DNA of 64,000 bases, taken from NCBI GenBank assembly GCA_034440635.1, contig JAOTON010000383.1:62001-126000 (forward strand), in the 5' to 3' direction. This stretch comes from Lepas anatifera. Lineage: Eukaryota > Arthropoda > Thecostraca > Lepadidae. Positions 52,479 through 63,441 of the stretch are shown here, piece after piece; position 1 is the first letter of the stretch, and each line of letters opens with the position of its first letter. The position numbers and the translations under genes were made by a program. The notes below the pieces were generated by a model. The model did not search any database. It had not been told where the DNA came from and was given only the letters and a program-made list of their open reading frames with translations.

Positions 52479-53929
52479 AGTTCTTCAGTGAATTTTTAGG
52501 GGTTTCAATGCGCTTATGGTCGTCTCAAAAATGTATTGTGACGATTGAACAAAACATATGATACAATCTGCAAATGGATCTTCCAATATGACTTCAACTT
52601 AATGTTTCCTTTACAGGTCCCATAAAAACCCATATATACCAGCATATTATTAAATGATAAACTTATATCAAAGCGATTCAAGAAGGCTGTAAAAGGCTAT
52701 AGAGCCAGCCAAAATTTGTGTTTGCTGTTTGTTTCATAATGTTTGTTTGTTAGTCAAGTGGACCAAAGTTGTAATTTTCTGAGTACAAATATGGTTGCAA
52801 CATTGACCACCCCCACTGTAACAAAATATTGGGCATGGAACAGGATTAATTTTTTATGTTTTACTAAAAGCTGCATCCTCCATGCTCACATGGTTGATTT
52901 GGTTATACCTCTTACCTGAAATGCCCCATACATTATCCTAGCAAAATTAGTTTTTTTCATAAAATAAAGCAATTTATCTGTAAAGCACCTACTACTTCCT
53001 GTAGTCACTAAAACTATGGCTCTCCTTATCAGTATGCAGTACACATACTGGACCATCTCTCCCACCATAATTTTTGGTAGAGCACCCCATCAAAACCTTT
53101 CCAGAAAATTTAACATTTTTCGGTGGCAGACCAAAGTTGCGCCCATGGACCAAAGTTGCTCAGTTTTAAGGTTCCAAAAATAATTTGGATTTCACTAAGA
53201 TAACCTCTCCAATGTATAACTTACCTAATGCTCTTCAGCCACTTCCTTTTTGCTTGGCATCTCTCGGAAAAGAGAAAAACTTGAAGCAGTTTCTACACCT
53301 GTGATGAGAACATTTGGGAAAAAAACAAAAAGGCATTATTCTTATTCTGCAAAATAATAATTATGGGTTAAAGAAGGCCAGGGGACCGGGTTAGAAGGTT
53401 GAAAGAGCATCTCGGCCTCTCACCACACCAGTCTGCAAAGCATAGCAACAACCCAGACCAAGTACAGCAGCTACACAGAGTAACTACAATCCCTGGCACT
53501 GGTTGAAATTTTAGGGTACCTGAATGATTTATGTGCTGCCTTTTTAGTATTAATATATGTGAATGGTTTCAATTCACATCAAACATTCCCACCCCTGGGA
53601 ATGTACAAGACATCAACATTATTTTACCCCAGTCTGCAAAGTATGGCAGTAGGCCAGACGAGTCACACCAGCCATCTAAAATTCTCACACTGCCAGCCAC
53701 CAAAAATTCACACCAATCTGCCATATACCAGGGAGAAAAACATACTCATTCCTACCCACACGATGCAATGCTGCCTCTCTTATTAGTTAGTTAGTTGAGG
53801 ACTTTTTATAAGGCCCCCTCCTATGTCTTTATACCCATTTAGCCATTATTTGTTTTGTTTCCAGTGTCACCCAGGGGGCGGACATGAGATACTTCTCTAG
53901 AATTCTGGGGGTTTTGAAGGTTCCATTTC
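52479..53929. other. Unclassified AT-rich region
   Basis: No supported gene. ACCAAAGTTG recurs near 52763, 53130 and 53148, and a short GTTAGTTAGTTAG run lies at 53783-53797. These may be parts of a non-coding repeat. Confidence 0.35.
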
Positions 53930-54331
53930 TGGTTCTAACAGTTTTTTGGCAGCAAAATTTAACATGTAATTCCAATGGGACTGTTTGGAGGGGTTTGGGG
54001 CACGGGCCAGTGGGAAAATGTAAGTGGTGCTTAAGGGTATATTTTTCATTTTTGGTATGTAAAATTGATCAGGCTATCTTCTGGCTGCAGTTTTTAGTCT
54101 CTAAAGCGCTTTTATAACAAGGAAAATCTACGATGAACTTCATGCTAATTCCTTCAGAATTCTGTTTCAAACGTTTCAATTACTTAATCAAAACGCTGCA
54201 TACTACCTTATGCTAGCAAAATTAGAGTTATCTTGAACAAAACCCTTCAAAATACTACCATATCCTCAACGTGCTGCCAAATCAGGCAGTCAGCTCGCTG
54301 TCATGTCCGAACCGTATCTATAGGAACCGTG
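53930..54331 (+). repeat. Diverged direct repeat, copy 1
   Basis: It shares blocks with 54795-55183: AAAATTTAACATGTAAT/AAAATTTTAACACGTAAT, CAATGGGA, and a strongly conserved end of about 80 bp finishing in ATCTATAGGAACCGTGG (54252-54332). The middle is diverged and has indels. No coding potential. Confidence 0.7.
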
Positions 54332-54794
54332 GTGTCACCCCCTCGAAACAGTCTCACAAATTCGCACCAGGTTGATAAAATTCGCACCACTCGCTCCTGT
54401 CTCCAAGGGCACTCGCACCAACGAGATGTCGTCGAAAATGCCATACTTTGCACGCTGGATTTTCCCCACTGTTCACGACTTTGATAGCCCATCAGAATAA
54501 TAAAACAGTAAAAAACGAGTATCTAATCCAGAATATCGAAACATAATGACGAAACAAAGACAAGAAAGAGATAATAACATAATAGTTTCTTGCATTTGGC
54601 CCGCTGGCTGCTGGACAAGCACCACATTATAACACAACGCCGTTGTTGTTTTGTAACAACAATGATTCTCAGAAAAAAATTCCATAAAACACAAATTACC
54701 AGACATCTTCTGCAGGGAAATCATTTAGACCTCTGGTTTTCCATGAAAAACCGTCAGGAAACCATCAAAAGATAGGGGTTTTCACCTCCAGAAC
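54332..54794. other. Spacer between the direct repeats
   Basis: 463 bases, AT-rich. I see no gene and no clear repeat end. Confidence 0.4.
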
Positions 54795-55183
54795 GTGGTT
54801 CTTAGAGGTATTTTTTCGAAAATTTTAACACGTAATGTCAATGGGAGAATTTGTAAGGGTTTGCTGGACGCGTGATTTTGACCAAACCATGACGTTTAAG
54901 CTCAATTTTTTTGCTGATCCATAGAGAATAAACTCCGTTCTTTCTTTTAAAACCAATTTTAGTGTTATTTTTTAGGTTTATAATAACGAATAACTTGTTC
55001 AATATGTGCTATAATCCTCTAGATGCCCGCTTCGAGTAGAATGCCAGACTGCTCAACCAATCAGAAGGCTGAATGCTACCATATGCTGCCAGAACCCTCC
55101 AGAATGCTACCATATCCTCAAATGCTGCCAAGTTAGGCAGTCAGCTGGCTGTCATGTCCGAACCGTATCTATAGGAACCGTGG
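54795..55183 (+). repeat. Diverged direct repeat, copy 2
   Basis: Same repeat as 53930-54331, ending in ATCTATAGGAACCGTGG at 55183. E3 coding sequence begins a few bases later, so E3 may have inserted into or beside it. Confidence 0.7.
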
Positions 55184-55186
55184 CCC

Positions 55187-56177
55187 AGGTCACCATCCTA
55201 CCCCTTGACTGACTTTCTTGAATACATTGAACCAACTTTGAATCTGTTGAATCTAGAATCAAAAATATGTGTTTTTGGAGGAGACTTTAATGTAAACCTT
55301 CTAGATAAACAATCAAACCAAGTAGCTTTATTTGTGAACACGCTCGCCTCTCTTGGACTCCTACCTGGAATTTCCCTCCCAACTCGAATCACCCCTGACT
55401 CCAAGTCACTTTTAGACAATCTTTTCTTCAATGACCCATCATTGGTTACTGAGAAGTGTGGTGATGTCAGACACTAGTGACCATTTACCAATCTGTATGA
55501 ATCTGGCCCTAAGTATCCCGCCCAAAAAAAATCAAATTTGTCAAGAAATGAACTTTGCTTTGACTTTAGAAAAATTGAAGTACTTCAACAAGCTCTATCT
55601 GAAAAACTTTCAACCATCCATAACCTGTCTGACCCAGAGGAGGCATCTCAATTCCTGTGTGATTCAATTGGGTCTGAAATACTCAAACTAAGCCGTAAAA
55701 AAGCAGACAGAAAAAATATCCCAATCCAGCCATGGATCTCACATGGTCTACTTCGTAGCATCAATGAAAAAAATAGGTTACACAAAAATCAATCCAGGAG
55801 CCCACCACTGCAAACAAACAGACATTCATCATATACAGAAATAAACTAGCAAGTCTCATTAAAAATCCAAAAAGCTCTATTATTCTCGCAAGCTCACTGA
55901 ATACAAATCTAATCCAGTTAAACTTTGGAAAATTCTAAAAACTCTAGTATGCAAAAATCAGTCAAAAAATGATACTCCTGATGAATTTGTCTCTGATCAT
56001 GGAACTTTAAACTCTCCAACTGATATATCAAATGAGTTCAATAAGTTTTTTGGCTCAGTAGCACCAAAGTTAGATGCTAAATTAAAACAATCAGATACCG
56101 ATCCACTCTCTTTCCTACCTACTCAGCCCACCTCTCCGACAACCTTTGGCTTTCGTCCCACTGACATCCCAACTATC
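55187..56177 (+). pseudogene. L2-like ORF2 (E3), endonuclease end and linker
   Basis: Visible blocks are ICVFGGDFNVNLLDKQ, LPGISLPTRITPDSKSLLDNLFF, SDTSDHLPICMNL, CFDFRKIEVLQQALSEKL, QPWISHGLLRSINEKN and LWKILKTLVCKNQ-like remains. They lie in at least three frames with shifts near 55460, 55530 and 55790. The coding content is certain; the gene is broken. Confidence 0.75.
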
Positions 56178-57836
56178 TTGTCAATTATCCAGAACCTAGA
56201 CAGTACATCAGCAACCTCAGACTGTCTTACCCCAAAAATTTTGAAGGCAGTCACAGTAACCATCGCCCCAGCCTTGCTCCATGTCTTTAACCTGTGCCTT
56301 TCCTCTGGAACATTCCCAAGCGCAATGAAAAAAGCAGTTGTTGTGCCAATCTATAAGTCAGGTGATCCACATTTATTCAACAACTACCGACCTATTAGCT
56401 TACTAAGTATCTTGTCAAAAGTCTTGGAAAAAATTGTATTCAATCAGTTATCTGAATTTGTGGATACTGAAAACATCTTACCTGACCATCAATTTGGCTT
56501 CCGAAAATCACATAGTACATTTATGCCAATCGCACTGCTTCATGATCTTATCACATTATCACTGTCCCAAAATCAACCAAGCGCAGCCATCTATTTAGAT
56601 TTTTCGAAAGCGTTCGACACAGTCAACCACAAAATCCTCCTAGCAAAATTAGATTCTTATGGCATCAAAAACACTTCCCTCAAATTCTTTGAATCATACC
56701 TGAAAAACCGGACCCAGGTGGTCAAGTATAATTCCACATTCTCCCCAATCTCTCAAGATATGTCATATGGAGTTCCCCAGGGGTCTATTCTTGGCCCCCT
56801 ACTATTCTTGTTATATATAAATGACATTCAAAAAAGCTCCCCAACTTCTACATTTTTTCAATTTGCTGATGACACTGTAGTCTTCTTCCGTGCCAAAACA
56901 ATCCAAGAACTCCAAGATCAAATAATCACCAGCCTTCCCAAAATTACCACTTGGCTGGAGAGCAATCGACTATCCTTAAATGCTAAAAAATCTTCATACC
57001 AGCTCTTCACCAATCAAACTGCATCATCCAGCTTAAACATCCATCTTAATGGTCAGCTAATAAGCAGACAGGCCTCTACCAAATACCTTGGCATTATAAT
57101 TGATGAAAAGCTTAGATGGGACCAGCATATAAAGAGTGTGGAAACCACGGTCTCACGCAACATTGGAATGATATCTAGAATAAAGAAATACCTTAAACCC
57201 AATCATTTGCTTCTACTCTACAATGCTCTGATCCTCCCCCACATTTCCTACGGGATCCAGGTCTGGAGCTCAACCTATGCTACAAAAATAGAGCGTCTAA
57301 AAATTCTCCAAAAAAGAATTATCAGAATAATCGATTCTGCTGAGCGCCTAGCCCCAACCAGCCCTCTCTTCAAAAAATATAATATTCTCAAAATTCAAGA
57401 CCTTGCAAATGTGTACAATATCAATGTCATGCATAGCTACTTAAATAATTCCTTGCCTCGCCTCCTGTCTTCAAAATTTACTCAAAACCCTCAAAACAGA
57501 GACAGGGCCTCAAGACCAGCGAGACACTTTGACATACCCTTTACCTCAGTAAACTACAGAAGATTTTCATTATTTTTGGCGGCTCCAAACACTTGGAACG
57601 AAGTTGTTGCTTCCAGAATAAGAAACATATCTGATATTCCACCAAGTAAGGCAGTCTTCAAAAAGATAGTGAAAAAATATTCCTGGATCAGTATTGAGGC
57701 ATGGGGGGTGACTTCCCCCTTCATATGCTTCATTCTGGAGGCTGGATTTTTCTTCTTTTCTTTTTTCGGTGAGTGGCGTACCGTGGAGTCCGGTTTGCCC
57801 CGGCATGTCGTGCCTGACCTCCCTCCCTACCATTGA
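56178..57836 (+). CDS. L2-like ORF2 (E3), reverse transcriptase
   Basis: 552 codons open from the first ATG at 56178, which is inside the ORF. The RT shows FNNYRPISLLSILSKVLEKIV, DHQFGFRKSHSTFMPIALL, IYLDFSKAFDTVNHK (about residue 140), YGVPQGSILGPLLFLLYIND and FQFADDTVVFF (about 228). Thumb and C-terminal L2-like blocks follow: KYLGIIIDEKLRWDQHI, YNALILPHISYGIQVW and APNTWNEV. There is no RNase H. Catalytic D in YLDFS and the FADD box are intact. The last 40 residues after KKYSWISIEAWG are Phe-rich and may lie beyond the natural end. Truncation of the endonuclease makes the copy non-autonomous. Confidence 0.85.
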   Translation: MSIIQNLDSTSATSDCLTPKILKAVTVTIAPALLHVFNLCLSSGTFPSAMKKAVVVPIYKSGDPHLFNNYRPISLLSILSKVLEKIVFNQLSEFVDTENILPDHQFGFRKSHSTFMPIALLHDLITLSLSQNQPSAAIYLDFSKAFDTVNHKILLAKLDSYGIKNTSLKFFESYLKNRTQVVKYNSTFSPISQDMSYGVPQGSILGPLLFLLYINDIQKSSPTSTFFQFADDTVVFFRAKTIQELQDQIITSLPKITTWLESNRLSLNAKKSSYQLFTNQTASSSLNIHLNGQLISRQASTKYLGIIIDEKLRWDQHIKSVETTVSRNIGMISRIKKYLKPNHLLLLYNALILPHISYGIQVWSSTYATKIERLKILQKRIIRIIDSAERLAPTSPLFKKYNILKIQDLANVYNINVMHSYLNNSLPRLLSSKFTQNPQNRDRASRPARHFDIPFTSVNYRRFSLFLAAPNTWNEVVASRIRNISDIPPSKAVFKKIVKKYSWISIEAWGVTSPFICFILEAGFFFFSFFGEWRTVESGLPRHVVPDLPPYH

Positions 57837-58317
57837 ATGTAGTGTGCCGGGGGCGGGGGGTTTCCCTCATGTCTTGGTGCCTCCTGTGGCATGCTCGTCC
57901 TCGTGGGTGTTGCACCTGCGCTGCACCCTCCACTTGGTATAGGGTGTTGTGTTCCCACCTCCCCCGTCTGTGGAGTCCAATCATAACCATAGTGTCGCTG
58001 TTTATTCTTTGGTGTATTCCTCGTGAGCGAGCCTGAGCTGGAGCACCGAATGAGAGTGGCTATTCCTAAACACACGAGAGACGCCAAAAAGCTTAAAAAA
58101 TTTCACTCGTTAACAGGGGCCGTAGACGGGCTCCCGGGTCTTACCGTGTCGTTGTTAGCTGCACCACACTCCCCATCTGGTGTCCGATCCTGAGCCTCAA
58201 TAGCCCTCTTGTTCAGACCGTGACTCTCGTTGCCCTCTCTTCCTTACAGACCTCGTCTCCGCGACGCTGGCGCGGTGATTGGGACCGCCGGACATCCTCA
58301 TTGCCGGCAAATGAGCC
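57837..58317. other. E3 3' flank, no gene seen
   Basis: The sequence becomes GC-rich toward the tandem array. Open frames on the minus strand here lack recognisable domains. It may include the E3 3' UTR, but no tail repeat is visible. Confidence 0.35.
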
Positions 58318-59210
58318 CCAGCTGGGAGCTGTCGTGATCGGGGCTCTCGCCGTGCGACATCGAGGAGAGCCATGATGTCGATGCTGCGATTTGGCCGCCT
58401 CTTCGCCTGATGACGGTTGAATCGGGTCGCTGCTCACCCGTCTGCCGCCTGCTCCTGGACTCGTTGACCTGCGGCCAGCAATTCGCCGCCCCGCTCTCTC
58501 TCTCTGGGGAGGCGGGGACCTTGATCGTGATGGTCGCTCGGCGGGAGAGGAGATGGAGCCTGTCTTCTTCCCCTGCCCGCTGCCGGTGGTCCTCTGGGCC
58601 CGGTGGAGCCTGCACTGGTCCGGACCCCGACTGGGAGCTGTTGTGGTTGGGGTTCTCGCCATGCGACCTCGAGGGGAACCATGCTGCCGATGCCGCACTG
58701 AGACCTTCTGTCTGCCAGATGACAGTCGACCCAGGTAGCCGCTGACTCATGTGCCGTCTGCTCCCGGACTCGCTGCCCTTCTGCCAGCAATTCGCCGCCC
58801 CGCTCTCTGTGTGGAGGCGGGGACCTCAATCGTGATGGTCGCTCGACTTTGGAAAAGTGGAAGCCTGTCTTCTTCGCTTGACTGCTGCTGGTGGTCCTCT
58901 GGGCCCGGTGGAGCCTGCGGCGGGCGGGACCCCGACTGGGAGCTGCCGTTGTCTGGGTTCTCGCCGTGCGTCCTCGAGGAGAGTTGCGATGCCGACGCTG
59001 CGCTGTGGCCGTCTCTCCGCCTGATGGCGGTCGTCCTGGGACACCGCTGACTCGCCTGCCGTCTGCACCTGGACTCGCTGCCCTACTGCCAGCGGCTCGC
59101 CGCCCCGCTCTCCTTGGAGAGGTGGGGAGCTCTATCGTGGCGGCTGCTCGACATTAGATGCGTTGGGGCCCGTCTTCTTCGCCTGGCCCGGCCCGGTGGG
59201 GACCGTTGAG
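58318..59210 (+). repeat. GC-rich tandem repeat, unit about 305-313 bp, about 3 units
   Basis: The same block, CTCnnnTGCCGTCTGC followed by CTGGACTCG, starts at about 58433, 58746 and 59051, giving periods of 313 and 305 bp. A partial first unit starts near 58318 (CTGGGAGCTGTCGTGATCG). Units share CTGGTGGTCCTCTGGGCCC-type blocks and differ by substitutions and small indels. Many long frames are open on both strands because stop codons are rare in such GC-rich DNA. Confidence 0.8.
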
Positions 59211-60010
59211 GTTCGGTGACGTTGCGCGCGCCTGCCGGTCCCGCTGAGCTCAGAATGGTGGCACTTTTTTGCGTCCGGTGCCTGGCCTTCCTGGCGCGCC
59301 GGCGCGGCTTGGCCTTCGTGCTGCTGATGTGGTACCGCCGAGCCGGCTCTGGACTAATCCCCGGTGTTGCGGGGCTGTGGCGGCGGATGGGGTCCTGTGT
59401 CGCCCGGTATGCTGTGGGGCCGGTCGTGTGTGGCGCCGCTGTGGTCGCTGGGCGGCCCTGTTGTGACCGCTGGGCGGTGCTGCTGCGGCCGCTGGGTGGT
59501 GTTGCTGTACCCGGCAGGTGGCGCTGGTGCTGGGTGGCGCTACTGGTTCGCCGCGGCCGTCGGATGCGCGGCGGGGGCGGGCTCAGTCCGGTGAAAATCA
59601 ACCACCCAATCACCATCACCCACCATAAATGATGCGGCACCATCATGGTAGATGCGGCACGATCAACCACCACCTACCCATGAATTTATTTTATTTTATT
59701 TTATATTTTTATATTTTCCTTTTTTCTTTTTTTCTTTTTCCCCTTCTGAGCGCTTACCGCATGTCGCTCCGGCTCCGTCACCACAGCTACTCATGGAAAC
59801 TACACGCCCACTCACCTCGCGCGACTACACGCTCGCCACACGCTCGTGACTCACTACACGCTCGCGTGAGCCGTCCCCGCCTCGTGGGTTGGTCTGCCGG
59901 GGGTCTTTTAAGGCCGTCTCCACGTGTCATCCTGCTGTTTTTAATCCGTCTGTTTTAACCCATGCCTGTGTATGTTTCATTCGCTCGTTTTTTTGTGAAT
60001 ATATGTATGT
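59211..60010. other. GC-rich then AT-rich spacer
   Basis: 59211-59600 is GC-rich without a convincing gene. 59640-59670 has a short doubled GATGCGGCAC(C)ATC-like motif. 59688-59720 is a TTTTA-type microsatellite. 59800-59880 repeats CTACACGCTCGC. Nothing coding is supported. Confidence 0.4.
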
Positions 60011-60225
60011 ATGGAGGTAAAAGGTTGTAGCAGAGCCCTGGAGGTCGGTGTTGGAGCCACTAGAGAGGATATCCTTGCTCTGTGCCAGAGTGCCTGCCCT
60101 GCATCCACACAGGGTAGGAGGATGGTGCAACACACTGGTGCTAGGGCCACCTCTGGTCCCTTGGATGCTGCCCGACATCAGACTAGGCAGAAGAGTGACA
60201 GTAATCCTGATGCTACTCCTCACTG
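60011..60225 (+). pseudogene. L2-like ORF1 fragment
   Basis: The frame reads CSRALEVGVGATREDILALCQ, matching RAIEVGVGATRGDILSLCE of E2 ORF1 (46460-46510) and the GATEGEILQICQ block of E1. A short Ser/Ala/Arg-rich tail and a stop follow. No other part of the element is next to it. Confidence 0.65.
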
Positions 60226-60696
60226 AGAAAAAAGTTTACTCCGAAAAACAGTGTTCCATTTGGGTTCAAAATGACTCCATCTAAGGGCGGCCAAAAACCC
60301 CTTTTTTCGAGAGTTAATTACTCTTTTTTTAGTTTCCAGTAGTTTAATTTTCGGGGTAACCTGAGCATTTTTTTCGAAGCACCACTACACGGGGTGTTCT
60401 ATTACCCATATAAAAGAGTACCGGTATGCCAGAATTAAGGGTAGCAAATTAGTGGAGTAACGTTACTCCCACAGAGTAGTGCCAAATTGACTCCAGTTTT
60501 CATTGGACTGGTTACTACCCCCGGAGTAACCGAGCCATTACCCCTGAATCAGGAGTAATTCAAGCACCCTTTTTACACCCTCCATTGTTCTTCGCGACTT
60601 TTTCACATCACCAAAAAGTTGATCGTATCATACAGCCTTTCGGGAGGCATATCCATTTTCGACGATCCTAAGCAACACACTGTGCACTAGACTTAA
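60226..60696. other. Non-coding region with a perfect palindrome
   Basis: No gene. GGAGTAACGTTACTCC (60454-60469) is a perfect 16-base palindrome, and related GGAGTAA or TTACTCC words recur between 60230 and 60560 (for example CGGAGTAACC, AGGAGTAATTC). This suggests a small palindromic non-autonomous element whose ends I cannot fix. Confidence 0.45.
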
Positions 60697-61532
60697 CACG
60701 CGCATTGACGGGGGGCGGGTACCCGCCCCCCTCGGGTTTTTCGAAGACAGCAGAAAAATGGCGGCGCGTAGCGCCGCCGTACTTGGCATACCTTTTCCCT
60801 CATCATTTTTACAACTTCTCTGAAAATTCTAAGGTTAGGTCATCTCAGGTCAGGTCACCAGTACAGGTCAAGTGACCCGACCTCAAAAAAGTTTAAGATA
60901 GCATAAGTCGGAGCAGGGTGAACTTATCCGATTGAAACTCATATCACATAATGGCCCCACCAAGTTCTCTAAAATATGTCCGGTATTTTTTATATCGATG
61001 ACCTAAGGTCAGGTACGAGGTATGACCTCTCCATTGGAAATACATGGGAAAAATGTTTTTTACAGAATAACTCAGTAACGGATGGTGATAGAGCATTTAT
61101 TTTAGCTGCATTAGACTCGCCTGGGCTTTGCGGTTCTAATGATTTGCATTGTATATAATTTGACCCTGACCTGACCTCAGGTCAGGTCAAATCCTTGATT
61201 TGACCTAGCAAGGTCAAATTATATATCATTCGATTCGGCTTGCTGAGAGGATTCATATAGTTCAAGTCGTTTTGCTCTATCTTTACTTGTTCAGATGAAA
61301 TGGCCGAAAAACTGAATTTACATGTTATCCCTATGACGGCATGTTTTGACCTCTCGTGACCTTGAATATGATCTGACAAAAAAATGGTTCAAATGTTTTC
61401 GATGGAGAAGTAGATGGGCAGCCCAACGCCGTTTACCGTTTTTTGCTACCTACCGTGGTTCTCGAGATCTTAGGGGGCGGGTACCCGCCCCCGTCAATGC
61501 GAAGGTGGCTCAGACCCCTGTCAATGCGCGTG
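60697..61532. mobile_element. TTAA-flanked non-autonomous element with GC palindromes at both ends
   Basis: An 836-bp element lies between TTAA (60693-60696) and TTAA (61533-61536). The ends are inverted: CACGCGCATTGAC at 60697-60709 and GTCAATGCGCGTG at 61520-61532. Inside each end lies a self-palindrome, GGGGGCGGGTACCCGCCCCC on the left (about 60711-60730) and a near-identical one at about 61471-61490. On the right an extra 26-bp segment separates terminus and palindrome. The interior has about fifteen AGGTCA/TGACCT half-sites and no gene. TTAA duplication is known for piggyBac, Kolobok and some Sola elements; I cannot say which. Confidence 0.75.
61152..61225. repeat. Nested inverted repeats of AGGTCA half-sites
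   Basis: Outer arms TATATAATTTGACC (61152-61165) and GGTCAAATTATATA (61212-61225) enclose an inner palindrome with 11-base arms TGACCTGACCT / AGGTCAGGTCA and a one-base centre (about 61168-61190). A second hairpin, TTTGACCT / AGGTCAAA with a 4-base loop, follows. The whole can fold into one long hairpin. Confidence 0.75.
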
Positions 61533-61536
61533 TTAA

Positions 61537-61960
61537 TAACTACCTATTTGATGGCAGGTTTTCGTGTTATATAGCGTCCATCAATTGACAATTAAATGCA
61601 CAAACGCTGGTGCGCCCTATATAGCACTATGCATAACGCAAATACTACGATGGGTCAAGCATTTCCCTGAATGCTTCCCAAAATTTAAATTCCCAAAATT
61701 CCCAAAATTTAAATATATGGAATCATTTATACAGAATTCGTTAACACAATCAGGCACAGGAGGCCGTGACCGAGCTATGCTCCTGGTCCAATCTGCCGCC
61801 ATTCTGACCGCATCATTCATCCGTCTCGACAAGAACCCTCATCCCCCGCCATACGTCGAGCTCATGGAATCATCCCCTCCTCCCCCCCTTTTCTCATCTC
61901 ACTTCATTTTCAGGACCAACATGGAGCTCGCCTCGCTCTCGGGCTGCGGGTGCCTGGCGC
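61537..61960. other. Region before the GC-rich minisatellite
   Basis: Mixed-composition sequence with a short run of CCCAAAATT-type repeats (61676-61712). No gene supported. Confidence 0.4.
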
Positions 61961-62960
61961 GGATGGCCGGGGCTGGTGTCGCCGCCGTTCGCCGGCGGCT
62001 GGCCGTCCGGCTGTGGGCGGGTGACGTCCGCTCTGCGGCCGCGTTTCGCCGGTCGCCGTACCTGGGGCGGCCGCCTGCCGGCCGCTGTGCGGCTGCGCCC
62101 CGACGATCGCTGCGCCCGGGCGGCCCCTCGCCGTCCGGCGCGATGTCGTCTCTACGACTGGGTGTCTTCGGTCGCCGTGGTGGGGTGGTCTCCCGCCACC
62201 CGCCGCGGCGGCCACTCGACGGCTACGCCCCGACGATCGCTGCGCCCGGGCGGCCTCTCGCCGTCCGGCGTGGCGTCCGCCTGCAGCTTCATGTCTACGG
62301 TCGCCGCGCCCGGGCGGCCTCTCGCCGCTCGCCGCGGCGGCCACTCAACGGACCCATCCCGGCGTTCGCCTCGTCCGGGCGGCCTCTCGCCGTCCGACGC
62401 GGCGCCCGCCTACAGCTTCATGTCTTCGGTCGCCGTGGTGGGGCGGCCTCCCGCCGTCCGCCGCGGCTGCTGCGCCCCGACGATCGCTGCGCCCGGGCGG
62501 CCTCTCGCCGTCCGGCGCGGTGTCGTCTCTGCGGCTGCGTATCTTCGGTCGCCGTGGTGGGGTGGCCTCCCGCCGCTCGCCGCGGCGGCCACTCGACGGC
62601 CGCGCCCCGACGATCGCTGCGCCCGGGCGGCCTCTCGCCGCCTGGCGTGGCGTCCACCTGCGGCTTCATGTCTTCGGTCGCCGCGCCCTGGCGGCGTCCC
62701 GCCGTCCGGCGTGGTGTCATCCCTGCGGCCGCTCTGCGGACTCCTCGCGGCGTCCGGGCGGCCTCCTGCCGCCCGCCGTGGCGGCCGCTCTGCGGACTCA
62801 TTCCGGCATCCGGGCGGCCGCCCGCCGCGGCGGCCGCTCTGCGGCTGCGGGTCCTCGGTCGTCGTGGTGGGGTGGCCTCCCGCCGCTCTCTCGGCTGGGC
62901 GCCTCCCGCCGCCCGCCGCGGCTGCCGCTGCGCGGGGTATCGTCGCCTGTTGTGGCGGCG
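61961..62960 (+). repeat. GC-rich minisatellite, unit about 124-130 bp, about 7 units
   Basis: CGACGATCGCTGCGCCCGGG recurs at 62101, 62231, 62478 and 62608 (spacings 130, 247, 130), and weaker units fill the gap near 62355 and after 62730. Each unit also carries TTCGGTCGCCG and GCCGCGGCGGCC-like blocks. All six frames are open for long stretches because TA-containing stop codons are rare, so the 543- and 358-codon frames on the plus strand are not taken as genes. Confidence 0.82.
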
Positions 62961-63441
62961 CGGCGTGCTTCTCTGCGGTCGGATTCCGGCCCGGCGGTTA
63001 TGTTGTGCTGTATTTTTTCGCTGTCTTATACTGTTACTTATGCGTTTTATAATATTGCCCAGCGTAATCATGCCGGCCAGCCTTAGGATTTTAGGGCGCG
63101 CACCCATTGTACTATTCGTTTTTTACCGTTGTAATGTTTTTATCGTGTGTGCTGTCGCAATACATGTATGGAAGTATTTCACAGCAGGAAAATGAGCTTA
63201 GACTCACAAGTCATCCACTGAGGCAGAGATCAAACACAATTAATAAACTTGTCATTTTATTGGTGAAAGAAACATTGAACCTCAACGGTTTATCCTTCAT
63301 GTTATTTCTGCTTTACAGCAGAAACTCCTTTTCTTCTAAGGCTGACTGCTCTCCCCAGTAGCTTTCCACAACTAACTAATTTATGTTTTGAAGTACTTCG
63401 ATCAAAAACATGTTTTCTTTGTGCCTATTTCCTTGCTTATA
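62961..63441. other. AT-rich flank, possible 3' UTR of a minus-strand transcript
   Basis: No coding region. AATAAA occurs on the minus strand at 63261-63256, about 180 bp after the stop of the possible exon at 63442, so part of this stretch could be its 3' UTR. Confidence 0.3.

Larger units (their letters stand above)
55187..57836 (+). mobile_element. L2/Crack-like LINE, copy E3 (5' truncated)
   Basis: It begins inside the endonuclease (SPSYPLTDFLEYIEP, matching E2 at 47930) and runs through the complete RT to a stop at 57836, probably with a 3' UTR after it. The 5' truncation point lies directly after repeat copy 2. It provides the RT sequence for the family, which E2 lacks and E1 has only in part. 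Confidence 0.82.

Noticed and set aside
58213..59673. Arg/Pro-rich open frames on both strands as genes
   Set aside because: They follow the 305-313 bp tandem repeat and are explained by its low density of stop codons.
61564..63195. Long plus-strand open frames of 543 and 358 codons, and matching minus-strand frames, as a large Arg/Pro/Ala-rich protein
   Set aside because: All frames on both strands are open over the same minisatellite, the composition follows the repeat, and no start context or domain is seen.
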